Notes: generated by a model from the sequence alone, not told the origin. DNA of 64,000 bases from CALLPQ01 sp964479275 (GCA_964479275.1 CAYZLR010000005.1:1-64000), one strand, 5' to 3'; shown: positions 34,079-43,732, counted from the stretch's first letter. Program-made: numbers and translations.

Positions 34079-34840
34079 ATGCAAGAAAAGCAGTATCAAG
34101 AAGGTGAGGCTCTTCTGGCAAAAGCAGAGAAAACAGCCCTTGTTAAAGGGGAAGATGTTCGTAAGACATATATTATGGGCGCAGAAGAAATTCATGCGCT
34201 CGATGGTGTTTCTTTTACGATTAATCAGGGCGAGTTTGTTTCGATTATGGGGCCATCCGGTTCGGGAAAGTCCACTTTAATGAACTTGTTGGGGGCACTC
34301 GATAGGCCTAGTGATGGGTATTTGTCGATCAATGATGAATTGATCAACGATATGCTACCGGACCAACTCGCAAGCCTACGCAATCGAACAATTGGTTTTG
34401 TATTTCAGCAATTCAATTTGTTAAAAAGAACATCGGCACTTGAAAATGTTAAATTGCCAATGCTGTATTCTCGAGATCGCCCAGCGGATATGAATGCCGC
34501 TGCTGAAAAGGCTTTAGTACGCGTTGGACTTGGTGAACGTATGGGGCATTTTCCCTCACAACTATCAGGGGGACAGCAACAGCGTGTTGCGATCGCCAGA
34601 GCTCTTGCCAACAACCCCCAGATTCTTCTAGCCGATGAGCCAACCGGCGCTCTTGATACAGAGACATCCAATGAGATTATACGACTGTTTACCGAACTCA
34701 ATGATGGCGGTGTGACGGTCATTATTGTTACCCATGAAGAAGAAATTTCAGAATGGACCCAGCGCGTGTTACGCTTGCGTGATGGTATTATCATTGCGGA
34801 TGAAAAACCAAAAAACCGGATTCAAAATGAACTTTCTTGA
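34079..34840 (+). CDS. MacB-type ABC transporter ATP-binding protein
   Basis: 253 residues. Walker A Gly-Pro-Ser-Gly-Ser-Gly-Lys-Ser-Thr, Q-loop Gln-Gln-Phe-Asn-Leu, signature Leu-Ser-Gly-Gly-Gln-Gln-Gln, Walker B Ile-Leu-Leu-Ala-Asp-Glu-Pro-Thr-Gly-Ala-Leu-Asp and H-loop Val-Thr-His-Glu are all present, the pattern of the LolD/MacB family. An N-terminal extension of about 20 residues precedes the domain. The reading frame overlaps the permease start by 14 bases. It powers an export or mechanotransmission system with the adaptor upstream and the permease downstream. Confidence 0.94.
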   Translation: MQEKQYQEGEALLAKAEKTALVKGEDVRKTYIMGAEEIHALDGVSFTINQGEFVSIMGPSGSGKSTLMNLLGALDRPSDGYLSINDELINDMLPDQLASLRNRTIGFVFQQFNLLKRTSALENVKLPMLYSRDRPADMNAAAEKALVRVGLGERMGHFPSQLSGGQQQRVAIARALANNPQILLADEPTGALDTETSNEIIRLFTELNDGGVTVIIVTHEEEISEWTQRVLRLRDGIIIADEKPKNRIQNELS

Positions 34841-36059
34841 TTGTATTGTAGCGGCCCTTAAAGCGCTGCACCAAAATATTTTACGATCCATACTAACCAC
34901 TCTTGGTATTATTATCGGAGTTGCCTCTGTTATTGTAATGAGCTCTATTAATGCTGGTGCACAAAAAAAAGTAGAAGATCAAATTGCCAGCCTTGGGTCA
35001 TCAATGCTGTCTATTGCACCCGGAGCTTCTCGTTTTGGTGGCCGCTCTAGTGGTGCCAATTCTGCGCCGGGCCTATCCGAGCGTGACAGACAAGCTATTC
35101 AAAATACAATACCAAATGTGCTTGGTATTACTGGCGAGTTGAGAGTTTCCGCAACTCTTGTAGCAGGCGCTAATGATTGGCCTTCAACGGTTAACGGCGT
35201 TCACGCAAGTTACCCGGCAGTGCGCAATTGGCCATTATCACAGGGCCGTTTTTTTACACAAGCCGAAGTTGCTTCCGGTCGTAGATTTGCGGTCATCGGC
35301 CAAACTATCATTGATGAAATCTATGCTGGCAGTAATCCAATCGGTGCCCAATTGCGCATTGGAAATGTCCCCTTCGAGGTCATTGGCATTTTGCGGGAAA
35401 AAGGGGAAAATCAATTTGGACGCGATGAAGATGATATTGTACTGGCCCCGATTTCAGCAGTTCGTGCACGTTTAGCAGGGCGTGGAGGGACGGTTCCCGA
35501 TCAAGTTGGGACTTTGCGAGTTATGTTTACTGAGGGATCTGATTTGGAACGCGCAGAGGCCTCGCTTGCAGACTTAATGCGTCAACAAAGGCGCATTCGC
35601 CCTGGAACTGCAGACAATTTTAGAATTTATAACATTGCCGAATTTATTCGTGCACGAAATGAAACAGCGCAAACATTTGGGTTATTACTCGCGGCAACGG
35701 CAGCAATCTCTCTTCTTGTTGGGGGCATTGGTATTATGAATATTATGCTCGTCTCTGTCACGGAACGCACACGCGAGATTGGTCTTCGTATGGCTATTGG
35801 TGCCAGAAAAAATGATATTTTGTTTCAGTTCCTGGTTGAGGCGGTTTTATTGTGTATGATAGGCGGGATTATTGGTCTGACCATCGGATTAGGCGCGTCA
35901 TCATTAGTCGCAAAATTCGCCGGTTGGGATGTTTTGATCAACGCCAATCTGGTTTTAATTGCGCTTGCTGCCTCAGCTGGCGTTGGGGTTTTCTTTGGAT
36001 TTTTTCCAGCGCGCAGAGCGGCAGGGCTTAGCCCTATTGAAGCCCTGCGCTATGAATAA
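34827..36059 (+). CDS. MacB-type ABC transporter permease
   Basis: 410 residues from the ATG at 34827; the reading frame is open further upstream but those residues lie inside the ATPase gene and are not conserved-looking. An N-terminal helix (about 18-40, Thr-Thr-Leu-Gly-Ile-Ile-Ile-Gly-Val-Ala-Ser-Val) precedes a large periplasmic MacB core domain, and three C-terminal helices contain the FtsX-type Arg-Thr-Arg-Glu-Ile-Gly-Leu-Arg-Met-Ala-Ile-Gly-Ala motif. It works with the preceding ATPase and adaptor as a tripartite exporter of peptides, antibiotics or lipids. It is convergent with flhF, 9 bp away. Confidence 0.93.
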   Translation: MNFLDCIVAALKALHQNILRSILTTLGIIIGVASVIVMSSINAGAQKKVEDQIASLGSSMLSIAPGASRFGGRSSGANSAPGLSERDRQAIQNTIPNVLGITGELRVSATLVAGANDWPSTVNGVHASYPAVRNWPLSQGRFFTQAEVASGRRFAVIGQTIIDEIYAGSNPIGAQLRIGNVPFEVIGILREKGENQFGRDEDDIVLAPISAVRARLAGRGGTVPDQVGTLRVMFTEGSDLERAEASLADLMRQQRRIRPGTADNFRIYNIAEFIRARNETAQTFGLLLAATAAISLLVGGIGIMNIMLVSVTERTREIGLRMAIGARKNDILFQFLVEAVLLCMIGGIIGLTIGLGASSLVAKFAGWDVLINANLVLIALAASAGVGVFFGFFPARRAAGLSPIEALRYE

Positions 36060-36068
36060 AGTCAGGTT

Positions 36069-37568
36069 TTAATTTTGAACAATACGCCCTGGATAGTTTG
36101 CTGTTAACCTGTAGGCGAGAAATTCCGGACTTGCCGAGAGAAGACCATCTGAAATAAATGGCGTTTCCGAAAAATAAGTCAGCGTCATATTACCTTCAAA
36201 GGCAGCACTAATACCAGCACCGACTCGCCGAGTGGCGTCAAATTTAGTAATGATACAAGAGCGGACACCAAAGGCACGAAAAGCATGGGCCCAGTCTGTA
36301 AACTCATTTACATCTCCGCTCGCGGGCAATACCAAAACAGGTTCGGCACCTATGGCTGTTTGATATGATTTTAGGGCCGCCAAATCACCTGCATCATATG
36401 GACTAATGCCGGGTGTATCGAGAATGACTGCGCCTTGGGGTTGTGCCTCTTTCATGATGGTGGTTATTTGCTCGGGTGTTTCAGCCGCATAACACTCGAT
36501 GTTGAGTTTGTCGCTATACGTTGCAAATTGCTCTAAAGCGCCCGCACGGCCAACATCTGTCGTAATCATCATTGCATTTTCGCCTTCATTTAAGGCTAAT
36601 GCAGAAAGTTTTGCAGCACAGGAAGTTTTACCGGCACCTGTTGGACCAACGAGCATAATCGGCACAGTCGCTGTCGATTTTAAAGGAGAGAAATTAAAGC
36701 TTTCTGCGATTCCTACCCCCAGTGAATATAAATCATCGTCAACTTTCGTTTTATGCGCTCCGTTTAAAATCATTGTCATAAGGCGATTACTAATTCCATG
36801 CCCTCGTAAAATCGAAATCAATGATGTGAAAGCAGGATCATCAAAATGATGATCTGCTGCTTGATCTTTTTGCCCTGTTAGACGCTCGCGTAATTGGCTT
36901 AGTGAATTTTCTGTTGACCGTTGTTCTAACGTCTCATGCAGACGCGAACCACTATTGGCTTCCTCATTATAATGTTGATTAACGCGCGGTATTGGAGTCG
37001 GAACGCGCTGTTCTTCTGTATCAGGTGGATAATTTTTTTGGTCAGAGGGTATGTGATCTGAATTGCGAACTGGTGATAAGGGGTGCTTTTCTAGACTGTC
37101 TTCGAGTCTGTTTTCAGGGTTTTTCTCCAAGCTTTCGTCTGCACGCGTGTGTGAAAAGTGAGAAGTTTCTTTTGTATACTGTTGATTAGAAGCATTTTCG
37201 GAAGAGGTTACTTCAGGAATATTTTTTATGTTTTTATTCTTATTTACCTTTTTCGAAAAGAAGCCAAAAGGCCCAGAACGCTGTTCATCTATTTTATCAC
37301 TGCGTGTCTTCTTTTGATCGAATGAAGGTCGAGGTTCTCGATGATGATCGTGTGAGAAATCAGGATTGATTGTCGGCGTAACCGGGTTGGGATTATCCTG
37401 TCGATATTGCTGTGCACCATCCTCATCTCCAGCGGTGACTTCGACATCACCACTGGGGAGGTCTCTAATATTCAAAATGATGACTTTATGCCCCATTGCC
37501 TGGCGCGCTTTTGCTTGCGCTTTTTCTGCATCGGAAGCGATAAATGTTTTTATCAATTTTTCACCCAC
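36069..37568 (-). CDS. flhF: FlhF, SRP-type GTPase for flagellar placement
   Basis: 499 residues, starting with GTG. Residues 1-60 form the typical FlhF start (Phe-Ile-Ala-Ser-Asp-Ala-Glu-Lys-Ala-Gln-Ala-Lys-Ala). A long charged low-complexity region (about 60-245) is followed by the NG GTPase domain: P-loop Gly-Pro-Thr-Gly-Ala-Gly-Lys-Thr, Asp-Thr-Pro-Gly (G3) and Thr-Lys-Phe-Asp (G4). FlhF directs the site of polar flagellar assembly. It is the last gene of the flagellar cluster, 37 bp after flhA. No ParA-like FlhG follows in this window. Confidence 0.93.
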   Translation of the reverse strand: MGEKLIKTFIASDAEKAQAKARQAMGHKVIILNIRDLPSGDVEVTAGDEDGAQQYRQDNPNPVTPTINPDFSHDHHREPRPSFDQKKTRSDKIDEQRSGPFGFFSKKVNKNKNIKNIPEVTSSENASNQQYTKETSHFSHTRADESLEKNPENRLEDSLEKHPLSPVRNSDHIPSDQKNYPPDTEEQRVPTPIPRVNQHYNEEANSGSRLHETLEQRSTENSLSQLRERLTGQKDQAADHHFDDPAFTSLISILRGHGISNRLMTMILNGAHKTKVDDDLYSLGVGIAESFNFSPLKSTATVPIMLVGPTGAGKTSCAAKLSALALNEGENAMMITTDVGRAGALEQFATYSDKLNIECYAAETPEQITTIMKEAQPQGAVILDTPGISPYDAGDLAALKSYQTAIGAEPVLVLPASGDVNEFTDWAHAFRAFGVRSCIITKFDATRRVGAGISAAFEGNMTLTYFSETPFISDGLLSASPEFLAYRLTANYPGRIVQN

Positions 37569-37605
37569 TCAAAAAGTCTTGATGTTCACCACAGTATCAA
37601 GGTTA

Positions 37606-39690
37606 TTATATCGTACCCACATTCTGTAGCCTAGTATGGGGGTGAATTTCATTTTGTGAAAGCACAGATGTTTGTCTTCTGACTCTTTCCATGATGGAGC
37701 GCACATAGGGGCGCGCCGTAGCACTCGTTACGATAGCGGCCGAAACGCCGCTGGCAGCAGCTTTTTCTAACATTTGCAAGGATTGAGCCACAAAATCCTG
37801 AATTTTTGAGGGGGCCATTGCTAGATGACGATTGCCTTCGTCACCAATAATTGCGCTGTGAAATGCTTCCTCCCAATCGGGTGAGAGGGTTAATATCGCC
37901 GTTTGCCCATTATTTCCTGCCAATTTCGTACAAATTTGACGCCCAAGACGGGATCTAACATGTTCCGTAATGAAACTGACTTGTCCCGATTGCGGTGCAG
38001 CCTCCGCAATGGCTTCAAGGATGGTTGGCAAATCTCTAATTGAAACCTGTTCCGTGAGTAAGCTTTGCAGTACTCGCTGTATTGTTGTAACGCTCGTCAC
38101 AGAAGGTACTAAATCGCTAATCAAGGATTGATGTTTCTCGGGCAAATCGTCCAGTAGTTTCTTCGTTTCAGCATATGATAAAAGCGTAGGTGCTTCAGCT
38201 TTGATAATTTCCGTCAGATGAGTGGTCAAAACTGTGGCGGCATCAACTACGGTTAATCCGCTTAAAGAAGCAGTATCGCGCTGATCATCTTGCACCCATA
38301 ATGCATCTAGCCCAAAGGCCGGTTCTTTCGTCTGCTCACCAATTAAATCGATTGCTTGCCCCGTGGGGTCCATGACCAAAAACTGGTTTGGACGTAACGT
38401 GCCTTTTGCAATTTCCTGTTCTTTTAAACGAATGACATAATCATCGGAGCCTAATTGCAAGTTGTCGAGAATACGAATTGAAGGGGTAACAAAACCTAAG
38501 TCTTGAGCTATCGCTCTTCGTAGTGCTTTAATTTGATCGGTTAATCTTGGTCCTTCTGTTGCATTAACGAGAGGAAGAAGTCCATAACCAACTTCAATGC
38601 GAAGATCATCCATAGCCAGCATATGGGCCGGTGTCTCTTCACTCTCAGCGGATGGTTTTTCTAATTCTTCTTGTTCACTAGCTTGGTCTTTTTTCCGAGT
38701 TGAAAGCAAATATGATAAACTCCCGATTATCATTGAAAGTAGTGTGAATACAAGAAAAGGCATTCCTGGAAGCAGAGCAAATATAAAGAGAACACAAGCA
38801 ACAAGTGCTAGAGCGCGTGGGTATTCACTAAATTGAGTTCCTAATGCCTGGTTTGCTGATCCTTCTATGCCTGATTTCGAAACCAAAAGGCCCGCAGCAA
38901 CTGAAATGATAAGTGCTGGAATTTGACTAACCAACCCATCGCCAATTGTCAGCAGAGAGTATGATTGCCCTGCAGCCCCAATTGACATGCCCATTTGTGC
39001 AACACCAATGATCATGCCACCAATCAGGTTTATCAACGTAATCAGTACGCCTGCAATTGCATCACCGCGAACAAATTTTGAAGCACCATCCATCGCACCG
39101 AAGAAATTCGTCTCATCCTCCAATGTTTTTCTGCGTTCTCTTGCTTGTTCTTCATTAATTAATCCGGCCGATAAATCTGCATCTATCGCCATTTGTTTAC
39201 CCGGCATCGCATCAAGAGAAAACCGCGCGGCAACTTCAGCAATGCGTCCAGATCCTTTTGTGATCACAACAAAATTTACAATCACAAGGATTGTAAATAC
39301 AATCATTCCAATAATTGTATTGCCTTGCATGACAAAATTACCAAATGATTCAATAATACGTCCAGCAGCACCGGTTCCCTCATTTCCTCGTGACAGAATA
39401 AGCCGGGTCGAGGCGACGTTTAATCCAAGGCGCAGCATCGTTGCGATCAATAAAACAGCAGGGAAGGTTGAAAATTCCAATGCTTTGCGCGTAAACAGCG
39501 CTGTCATTAAAATTGTTACTGAAAAAGTGATTGAAATAGCCAAGAGAATATCAAGCATCCAACTGGGCGCAGGCAAAACCAGTAATGCTAGAATTCCAAT
39601 GATAGCTGCAGCAAATAATATATCGCTAAAACCTAATGGCTTTTGTGTCGTACTCGATAGACGTGAAAAAATAGCAGGAACTTCAAACAC
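37606..39690 (-). CDS. flhA: FlhA, flagellar export gate protein
   Basis: 694 residues, standard length. Eight hydrophobic helices in the first 330 residues include Met-Leu-Arg-Leu-Gly-Leu-Asn-Val-Ala-Ser-Thr-Arg-Leu-Ile-Leu and the FHIPEP-type loop (Ala-Arg-Phe-Ser-Leu-Asp-Ala-Met-Pro-Gly-Lys-Gln-Met-Ala-Ile-Asp-Ala-Asp). The C-terminal cytoplasmic domain docks export chaperones. The GTG start overlaps the end of the unknown 145-residue gene by 8 bases, and no good ribosome binding site is seen, implying translational coupling. Confidence 0.96.
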   Translation of the reverse strand: MFEVPAIFSRLSSTTQKPLGFSDILFAAAIIGILALLVLPAPSWMLDILLAISITFSVTILMTALFTRKALEFSTFPAVLLIATMLRLGLNVASTRLILSRGNEGTGAAGRIIESFGNFVMQGNTIIGMIVFTILVIVNFVVITKGSGRIAEVAARFSLDAMPGKQMAIDADLSAGLINEEQARERRKTLEDETNFFGAMDGASKFVRGDAIAGVLITLINLIGGMIIGVAQMGMSIGAAGQSYSLLTIGDGLVSQIPALIISVAAGLLVSKSGIEGSANQALGTQFSEYPRALALVACVLFIFALLPGMPFLVFTLLSMIIGSLSYLLSTRKKDQASEQEELEKPSAESEETPAHMLAMDDLRIEVGYGLLPLVNATEGPRLTDQIKALRRAIAQDLGFVTPSIRILDNLQLGSDDYVIRLKEQEIAKGTLRPNQFLVMDPTGQAIDLIGEQTKEPAFGLDALWVQDDQRDTASLSGLTVVDAATVLTTHLTEIIKAEAPTLLSYAETKKLLDDLPEKHQSLISDLVPSVTSVTTIQRVLQSLLTEQVSIRDLPTILEAIAEAAPQSGQVSFITEHVRSRLGRQICTKLAGNNGQTAILTLSPDWEEAFHSAIIGDEGNRHLAMAPSKIQDFVAQSLQMLEKAAASGVSAAIVTSATARPYVRSIMERVRRQTSVLSQNEIHPHTRLQNVGTI

Positions 39691-40120
39691 GATCAGATTG
39701 ATCCATTTTTTTCTGTGTTGTAAATTTGTGTATTTTCCGCCCCTGGTTTTGGCGTTTGATGGCTTCGTCTACTGCTTCATTAAGCATACGGGCAATATCA
39801 GCTGGTGAATTGTTACATTCTTCTACATTGACTAAATGCATATCCACGACTTTATCACCTTCATCAAAATAATGGCCTTTGCGATAACTGATTTTAATCA
39901 TATTTCCAAAACCGTGTAAGCTCTCTTTTTTGACTTTTAAGATATTAACAAAAGCAACTCGTTTTCGTTTTTCATCATGCCAAAACCATAAATCGTCTTC
40001 ATCGAAATAAAGTGGATCGTGGCGATGTTTATGTGCTGCAATTTTCTTTTTTGCGAACAATTTTAACTCATCCAAACCAATATCTGGCAGTTTACTTTCT
40101 TTGTAGATTTTATAATTCAT
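39683..40120 (-). CDS. unknown 145-residue protein coupled to flhA
   Basis: I do not recognise this family. The protein is soluble-looking, rich in Lys, His, Asp and Glu, with no signal peptide or membrane helix. It has a Lys-His-Arg-His-Asp-Pro cluster near 31, an aromatic/acidic patch Phe-Asp-Glu-Asp-Asp-Leu-Trp-Phe-Trp-His-Asp-Glu near 40-51, and a C-terminal helix rich in Asn, Glu and Lys. It lies 51 bp after flbD and overlaps the flhA start by 8 bases. Operon position suggests a role in flagellar export or regulation, but nothing in the sequence proves this. Confidence 0.8.
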   Translation of the reverse strand: MNYKIYKESKLPDIGLDELKLFAKKKIAAHKHRHDPLYFDEDDLWFWHDEKRKRVAFVNILKVKKESLHGFGNMIKISYRKGHYFDEGDKVVDMHLVNVEECNNSPADIARMLNEAVDEAIKRQNQGRKIHKFTTQKKMDQSDRV

Positions 40121-40171
40121 CGGAAAATCTCGGTCGTCTATTTTGTGTTAGAGTTTTGAAAAATAATATAT

Positions 40172-41533
40172 TTAGCCAGTCATGCGTGTGTCGCCAGGGG
40201 CGGGAACATTAACACCATCACTGGTATATTGTTTGAGCTTATTGCGCAAAGTGCGGATGGAAATTCCTAAAATATTTGCAGCATGCGTACGATTTCCAAA
40301 GCAATGATCAAGGGTATTGATAATCAAATCACGTTCTACATCAGCGACAGTTCGACCAACAAGACGGGGGTCATTTTGATCACCGGTGTTCGCGGTTGTG
40401 CCCGTCATGTTTGTAATTGCAGGCTGGATTGCTGAACCATCGGGTAAACGAATGGCATCTACGTTAATTTCATCACCACTCGCAAGGAGCACAGCGCGAT
40501 GCATTGCATTTTCCAACTCACGTACATTGCCAGTCCAGGCAGCGCCAACAATTTCCTGTTGGGCTTTTTCAGATAAAAGGCGAGGGGGACAACCATTAAC
40601 TTCTGTGTATTTCTCGACAAAATGGCGTGCTAATAACAAAATATCTAATGGGCGTTTGCGCAACGGGGGGACGGCAATGTTGACAACATTCAGGCGAAAC
40701 AACAAGTCTTCACGAAAAGTGCCTGCCTTGACTTCCTGTTCAAGGTTTCTATTGGAAGTGGCGAGAATGCGAATATCAACAGGAATAGGCTTTGAGCCGC
40801 CAACGCGGTCTACGATGCGTTCTTGTAAAACGCGCAATAATTTTGCCTGAAGACGAACATCAATTTCAGATATTTCATCCAGCAATAACGTCCCGCCATT
40901 AGCCTCTTCAAATTTCCCGATACGCCGTGCTACGGCCCCTGTAAAAGCACCTTTTTCATGGCCAAATAATTCAGACTCGAGAAGATTTTCAGGAATAGCG
41001 GCGCAATTTATCGAGATAAAGGGTTTTTCAGCACGTTTGGATTTTTGGTGAATATATTTTGCAAAAACTTCTTTACCAACACCAGACTCTCCAGTGATTA
41101 GAACGGAGGCTTCAGACGGGGCGATTTGATCAGCAAGGGCAACAACTTTCTTCATCACCGGATCAGCTGCCAGTAAATTACTATTTTCTTCAACCACAGC
41201 GGCCAAAATCGCAGCAATAAGATCTGCATCAGGGGGCAGGGGAACGAATTCACGGGCGCCGGCTTTGATCGCAGCAACTGCCGCATCTGCATCAGCAGCA
41301 ATACCACACGCCACCACTGGCATGGCAATACGTTCTTCATTAAGTGAAGTGATAAACTTCTTTATGTTAAAAGAAAAATCAATCATTACGAGATCAACGC
41401 CAGCACCTTTTCTAATGGAAGAAAGGGCATGCTCGCAATTTTCAGAGACTGTCACTTTTGCCCCTTGCTGATGCGCGATTTGGGCCGCTCTCGACAATGC
41501 ACTAGATGCTTTACCTATAATCAAAAGACGCAT
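40172..41533 (-). CDS. flbD: FlbD, sigma-54-dependent flagellar transcription regulator
   Basis: 453 residues. A receiver-like N-terminal domain (about 1-110) is followed by an AAA+ domain (about 120-355) with Walker A Gly-Glu-Ser-Gly-Val-Gly-Lys-Glu, the sigma-54-contacting Gly-Ala-Phe-Thr-Gly-Ala and Walker B Leu-Leu-Leu-Asp-Glu-Ile. A Fis-type HTH is at the C-terminus (Asn-Arg-Thr-His-Ala-Ala-Asn-Ile-Leu-Gly-Ile-Ser). The place after fliF-fliG-fliH-fliN matches Caulobacter flbD, which activates late sigma-54 flagellar genes and represses fliF. Candidate target sites occur upstream of fliK and fliF. Confidence 0.95.
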   Translation of the reverse strand: MRLLIIGKASSALSRAAQIAHQQGAKVTVSENCEHALSSIRKGAGVDLVMIDFSFNIKKFITSLNEERIAMPVVACGIAADADAAVAAIKAGAREFVPLPPDADLIAAILAAVVEENSNLLAADPVMKKVVALADQIAPSEASVLITGESGVGKEVFAKYIHQKSKRAEKPFISINCAAIPENLLESELFGHEKGAFTGAVARRIGKFEEANGGTLLLDEISEIDVRLQAKLLRVLQERIVDRVGGSKPIPVDIRILATSNRNLEQEVKAGTFREDLLFRLNVVNIAVPPLRKRPLDILLLARHFVEKYTEVNGCPPRLLSEKAQQEIVGAAWTGNVRELENAMHRAVLLASGDEINVDAIRLPDGSAIQPAITNMTGTTANTGDQNDPRLVGRTVADVERDLIINTLDHCFGNRTHAANILGISIRTLRNKLKQYTSDGVNVPAPGDTRMTG

Positions 41534-41548
41534 TCGAATATTACTCCG

Positions 41549-41995
41549 TTATTGATCATTATTGTTTGTATGATCAGGAAATTGTGAATTTGGATTATGA
41601 ATGATTTCAGTCATGGAAACTCCAAGGTTTCCATCAACAAATATAAGCTCACCGCGCGCGACGAGTGTATCATTGACATAAAGATCAACCGGTTCGCCAA
41701 CTTTGCGATCAATATCGATGACCGTCCCCTTTTTCATATTAATGAGGGACGCAACATCAATTTTCTTTTTTCCCAGAACAGCACATATTTTTACAGGAAT
41801 TTCGTGAATTACATTCAAGGGAATAATATTTGTATCGTCTGAATTATTAGCCGTTGTCTGAGGATCAGACAATTGTTCTACCATAATTTCTGGCTGAAGA
41901 TTTGTTTGAGGAAGAGCTGTTAATCCCATCTCATTATGAGAATCAACAGTACTGACTGCAGGTACATTGTGGGAAAAGGTTTTAGATTCGCTCAT
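41549..41995 (-). CDS. fliN: FliN, flagellar switch protein
   Basis: 148 residues. The C-terminal 80 residues are the SpoA/FliN domain (Val-Lys-Ile-Cys-Ala-Val-Leu-Gly-Lys-Lys-Lys-Ile, Asp-Leu-Tyr-Val-Asn-Asp-Thr-Leu-Val-Ala-Arg-Gly-Glu). The N-terminal 65 residues are variable and polar. FliN builds the C-ring and contacts FliH at the export gate. The gene follows fliH by one base and precedes flbD by 15, within the fliF operon. Confidence 0.93.
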   Translation of the reverse strand: MSESKTFSHNVPAVSTVDSHNEMGLTALPQTNLQPEIMVEQLSDPQTTANNSDDTNIIPLNVIHEIPVKICAVLGKKKIDVASLINMKKGTVIDIDRKVGEPVDLYVNDTLVARGELIFVDGNLGVSMTEIIHNPNSQFPDHTNNNDQ

Positions 41996-41996
41996 T

Positions 41997-42695
41997 TTAT
42001 TTGTTATCCTCTATTCCACTATTTAGTTGTTCAACCATCTTATCTAGGTGTGAGGCGGCATTTTGAAAACGTTGATGAAGAGCGCCATCCTGCCATTCTA
42101 TGAAACAATCACCTGGATTTAAATTTTCATCCGCGATAAATTTTAAAGGGACTTTAAATTGGAATTTCTCTTTATCAGAAAATGTTTTTTCACAAAATTT
42201 GATATCATCAGGATGAACAATGATATTAAGCCATCGAAATACATTAGCCTGAATTTTTCCTATTTCATTGAGCGGTGCAAGCAAGGTTTCTATATTTTCA
42301 GGTAAAAGCTTTGCATTCATGTGTGATGAATAATTCTTTAAATATTCAACACACAGATTTAAATGAGTTTCTATGTTACGTTTGTTTTCAACTTCAATAG
42401 GCTTAAATGAATTTTGTAGCGCATTGTGAATACGCTCTAAAACCGCCTGTTCTTTTTCTTTATTTAATTTTTCAATTTCATTGAAAGCCTCTTCTTTACC
42501 CCTATTGTATCCACGCTCATGAGCAATATCGATATCATCCTTTGTCAAGGCGGGAGGGCACACAGCTGCGTTTTGCTCGATTGCTTGATGGTTAAAACCA
42601 GTAACATCAAGTTGCGTACTTGATGATCCCTTACTTTTAGCTGATAAAGAGAAATCAACGAGATCTTCTAAAGACAGTTTTTCTGTGATTGGCAT
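41997..42695 (-). CDS. fliH: FliH-like flagellar assembly protein (FlbE)
   Basis: 232 residues. Sequence similarity is weak, as is usual for FliH, but a Tyr-Asn-Arg-Gly-Lys-Glu-Glu-Ala-Phe-Asn-Glu-Ile segment begins a long helix (about 50-110), and the C-terminal half has the FliH/HrpE pattern (Ile-Val-His-Pro-Asp-Asp near 155). The position between fliG (sharing one base) and fliN matches Caulobacter flbE/fliH. It would regulate the export ATPase FliI. Confidence 0.82.
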   Translation of the reverse strand: MPITEKLSLEDLVDFSLSAKSKGSSSTQLDVTGFNHQAIEQNAAVCPPALTKDDIDIAHERGYNRGKEEAFNEIEKLNKEKEQAVLERIHNALQNSFKPIEVENKRNIETHLNLCVEYLKNYSSHMNAKLLPENIETLLAPLNEIGKIQANVFRWLNIIVHPDDIKFCEKTFSDKEKFQFKVPLKFIADENLNPGDCFIEWQDGALHQRFQNAASHLDKMVEQLNSGIEDNK

Positions 42696-43732
42696 TAGTA
42701 TATGACCTCATCATCGTCTTGGCTGGAGAGGTAAATTTCATTATTGTCACTTAACTTCTTGGCAATTTCTACAATTTTTTGTTGCGCGCTATCAATCTCT
42801 CTAGCTCTTAAAGGGCGCATAATATCCATGTCATCTTTTAAAATTTTTGCGGCGCGTTCTGACATATTATTAAAGAAGTGGTTTCTTAAATTCTCGCTGG
42901 CACCTTTCAAAGCTATGCCCAATATCGATTTATCCAAATACCGCAATAAAATTTGCACGTCATGATCATTGATTTGTAGGATATTTTCAAAGACGAACAT
43001 CAAAGACTTTATATGTTCTGCAGCTCCTGGATTTTTCAATTCAAGGCTTTCCATAAATTGCTGTTCTTTTTCACGATCAAAATTATTAAAAATTTCTGCC
43101 ATCATCTCGTGCGTATCATGCACAGGGGATTGAGTAATGGCATTGAGAAATTCTGTACGTAGTGTATTTTCAATTTCTTCTAGTACGTCTTTTTGTACTG
43201 GCCCCAATGATAACATTCGATTGATAGTTTCTTCGGCCATTTCTGCGCTCATGACACTAATCACTTGCGCCGCATGCTCGGGGCGAATTCTTGATAATAT
43301 CACAGCAACTGTTTGTGGATGTTCTTTGGCCAGATAATGCGATAGCGTTACAGGATTTACATTACCAAGTTTATCCCACATTGTACGACCGGCAGGACCC
43401 TTGATTTCATCGAGAATATTTTCAACCTTATCGCTGGGTAGAACATTCGCAAGAAGTTTGCGGGCACTCTCGACAGACCCGATAACCGGTCCGGTCTGTG
43501 AAAAGCTTTCAACAAAATCACCCAACAGGTCTTCTACCATATCAGATGTGACAGAACCCAAGCGTGAAATGGCAAGAGTTACCTCTCGCAATTCCTCATC
43601 ATCAAACAATTCCCAAAGTGGTTTTGCATTTTCTTCACCAAGGGCAAGCATGATGACAGCCGCGCGCTCGGGCCCGCGCAATGCGCTTGGAGAGCTAAGA
43701 GAGTTAGGAGGTGTAAGGGCGTTTAAGGTCAT
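42695..43732 (-). CDS. fliG: FliG, flagellar motor switch protein
   Basis: 345 residues. It has the three-part FliG organisation: an N-terminal FliF-binding domain starting near Glu-Arg-Ala-Ala-Val-Ile-Met-Leu-Ala-Leu-Gly-Glu-Glu, a middle domain with Glu-His-Pro-Gln-Thr-Val-Ala-Val-Ile-Leu-Ser and a C-terminal motor domain with charged helices (Met-Arg-Pro-Leu-Arg-Ala-Arg-Glu-Ile-Asp-Ser-Ala-Gln). It couples stator ion flow to rotation. The start overlaps the fliF stop by 4 bases. Confidence 0.95.
   Translation of the reverse strand: MTLNALTPPNSLSSPSALRGPERAAVIMLALGEENAKPLWELFDDEELREVTLAISRLGSVTSDMVEDLLGDFVESFSQTGPVIGSVESARKLLANVLPSDKVENILDEIKGPAGRTMWDKLGNVNPVTLSHYLAKEHPQTVAVILSRIRPEHAAQVISVMSAEMAEETINRMLSLGPVQKDVLEEIENTLRTEFLNAITQSPVHDTHEMMAEIFNNFDREKEQQFMESLELKNPGAAEHIKSLMFVFENILQINDHDVQILLRYLDKSILGIALKGASENLRNHFFNNMSERAAKILKDDMDIMRPLRAREIDSAQQKIVEIAKKLSDNNEIYLSSQDDDEVIY

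Noticed and set aside
38987..39808. 273-codon open frame antisense to flhA
   Set aside because: It is the complement of the FlhA membrane region. Its length follows from FlhA codon composition, and flhA is unambiguous.
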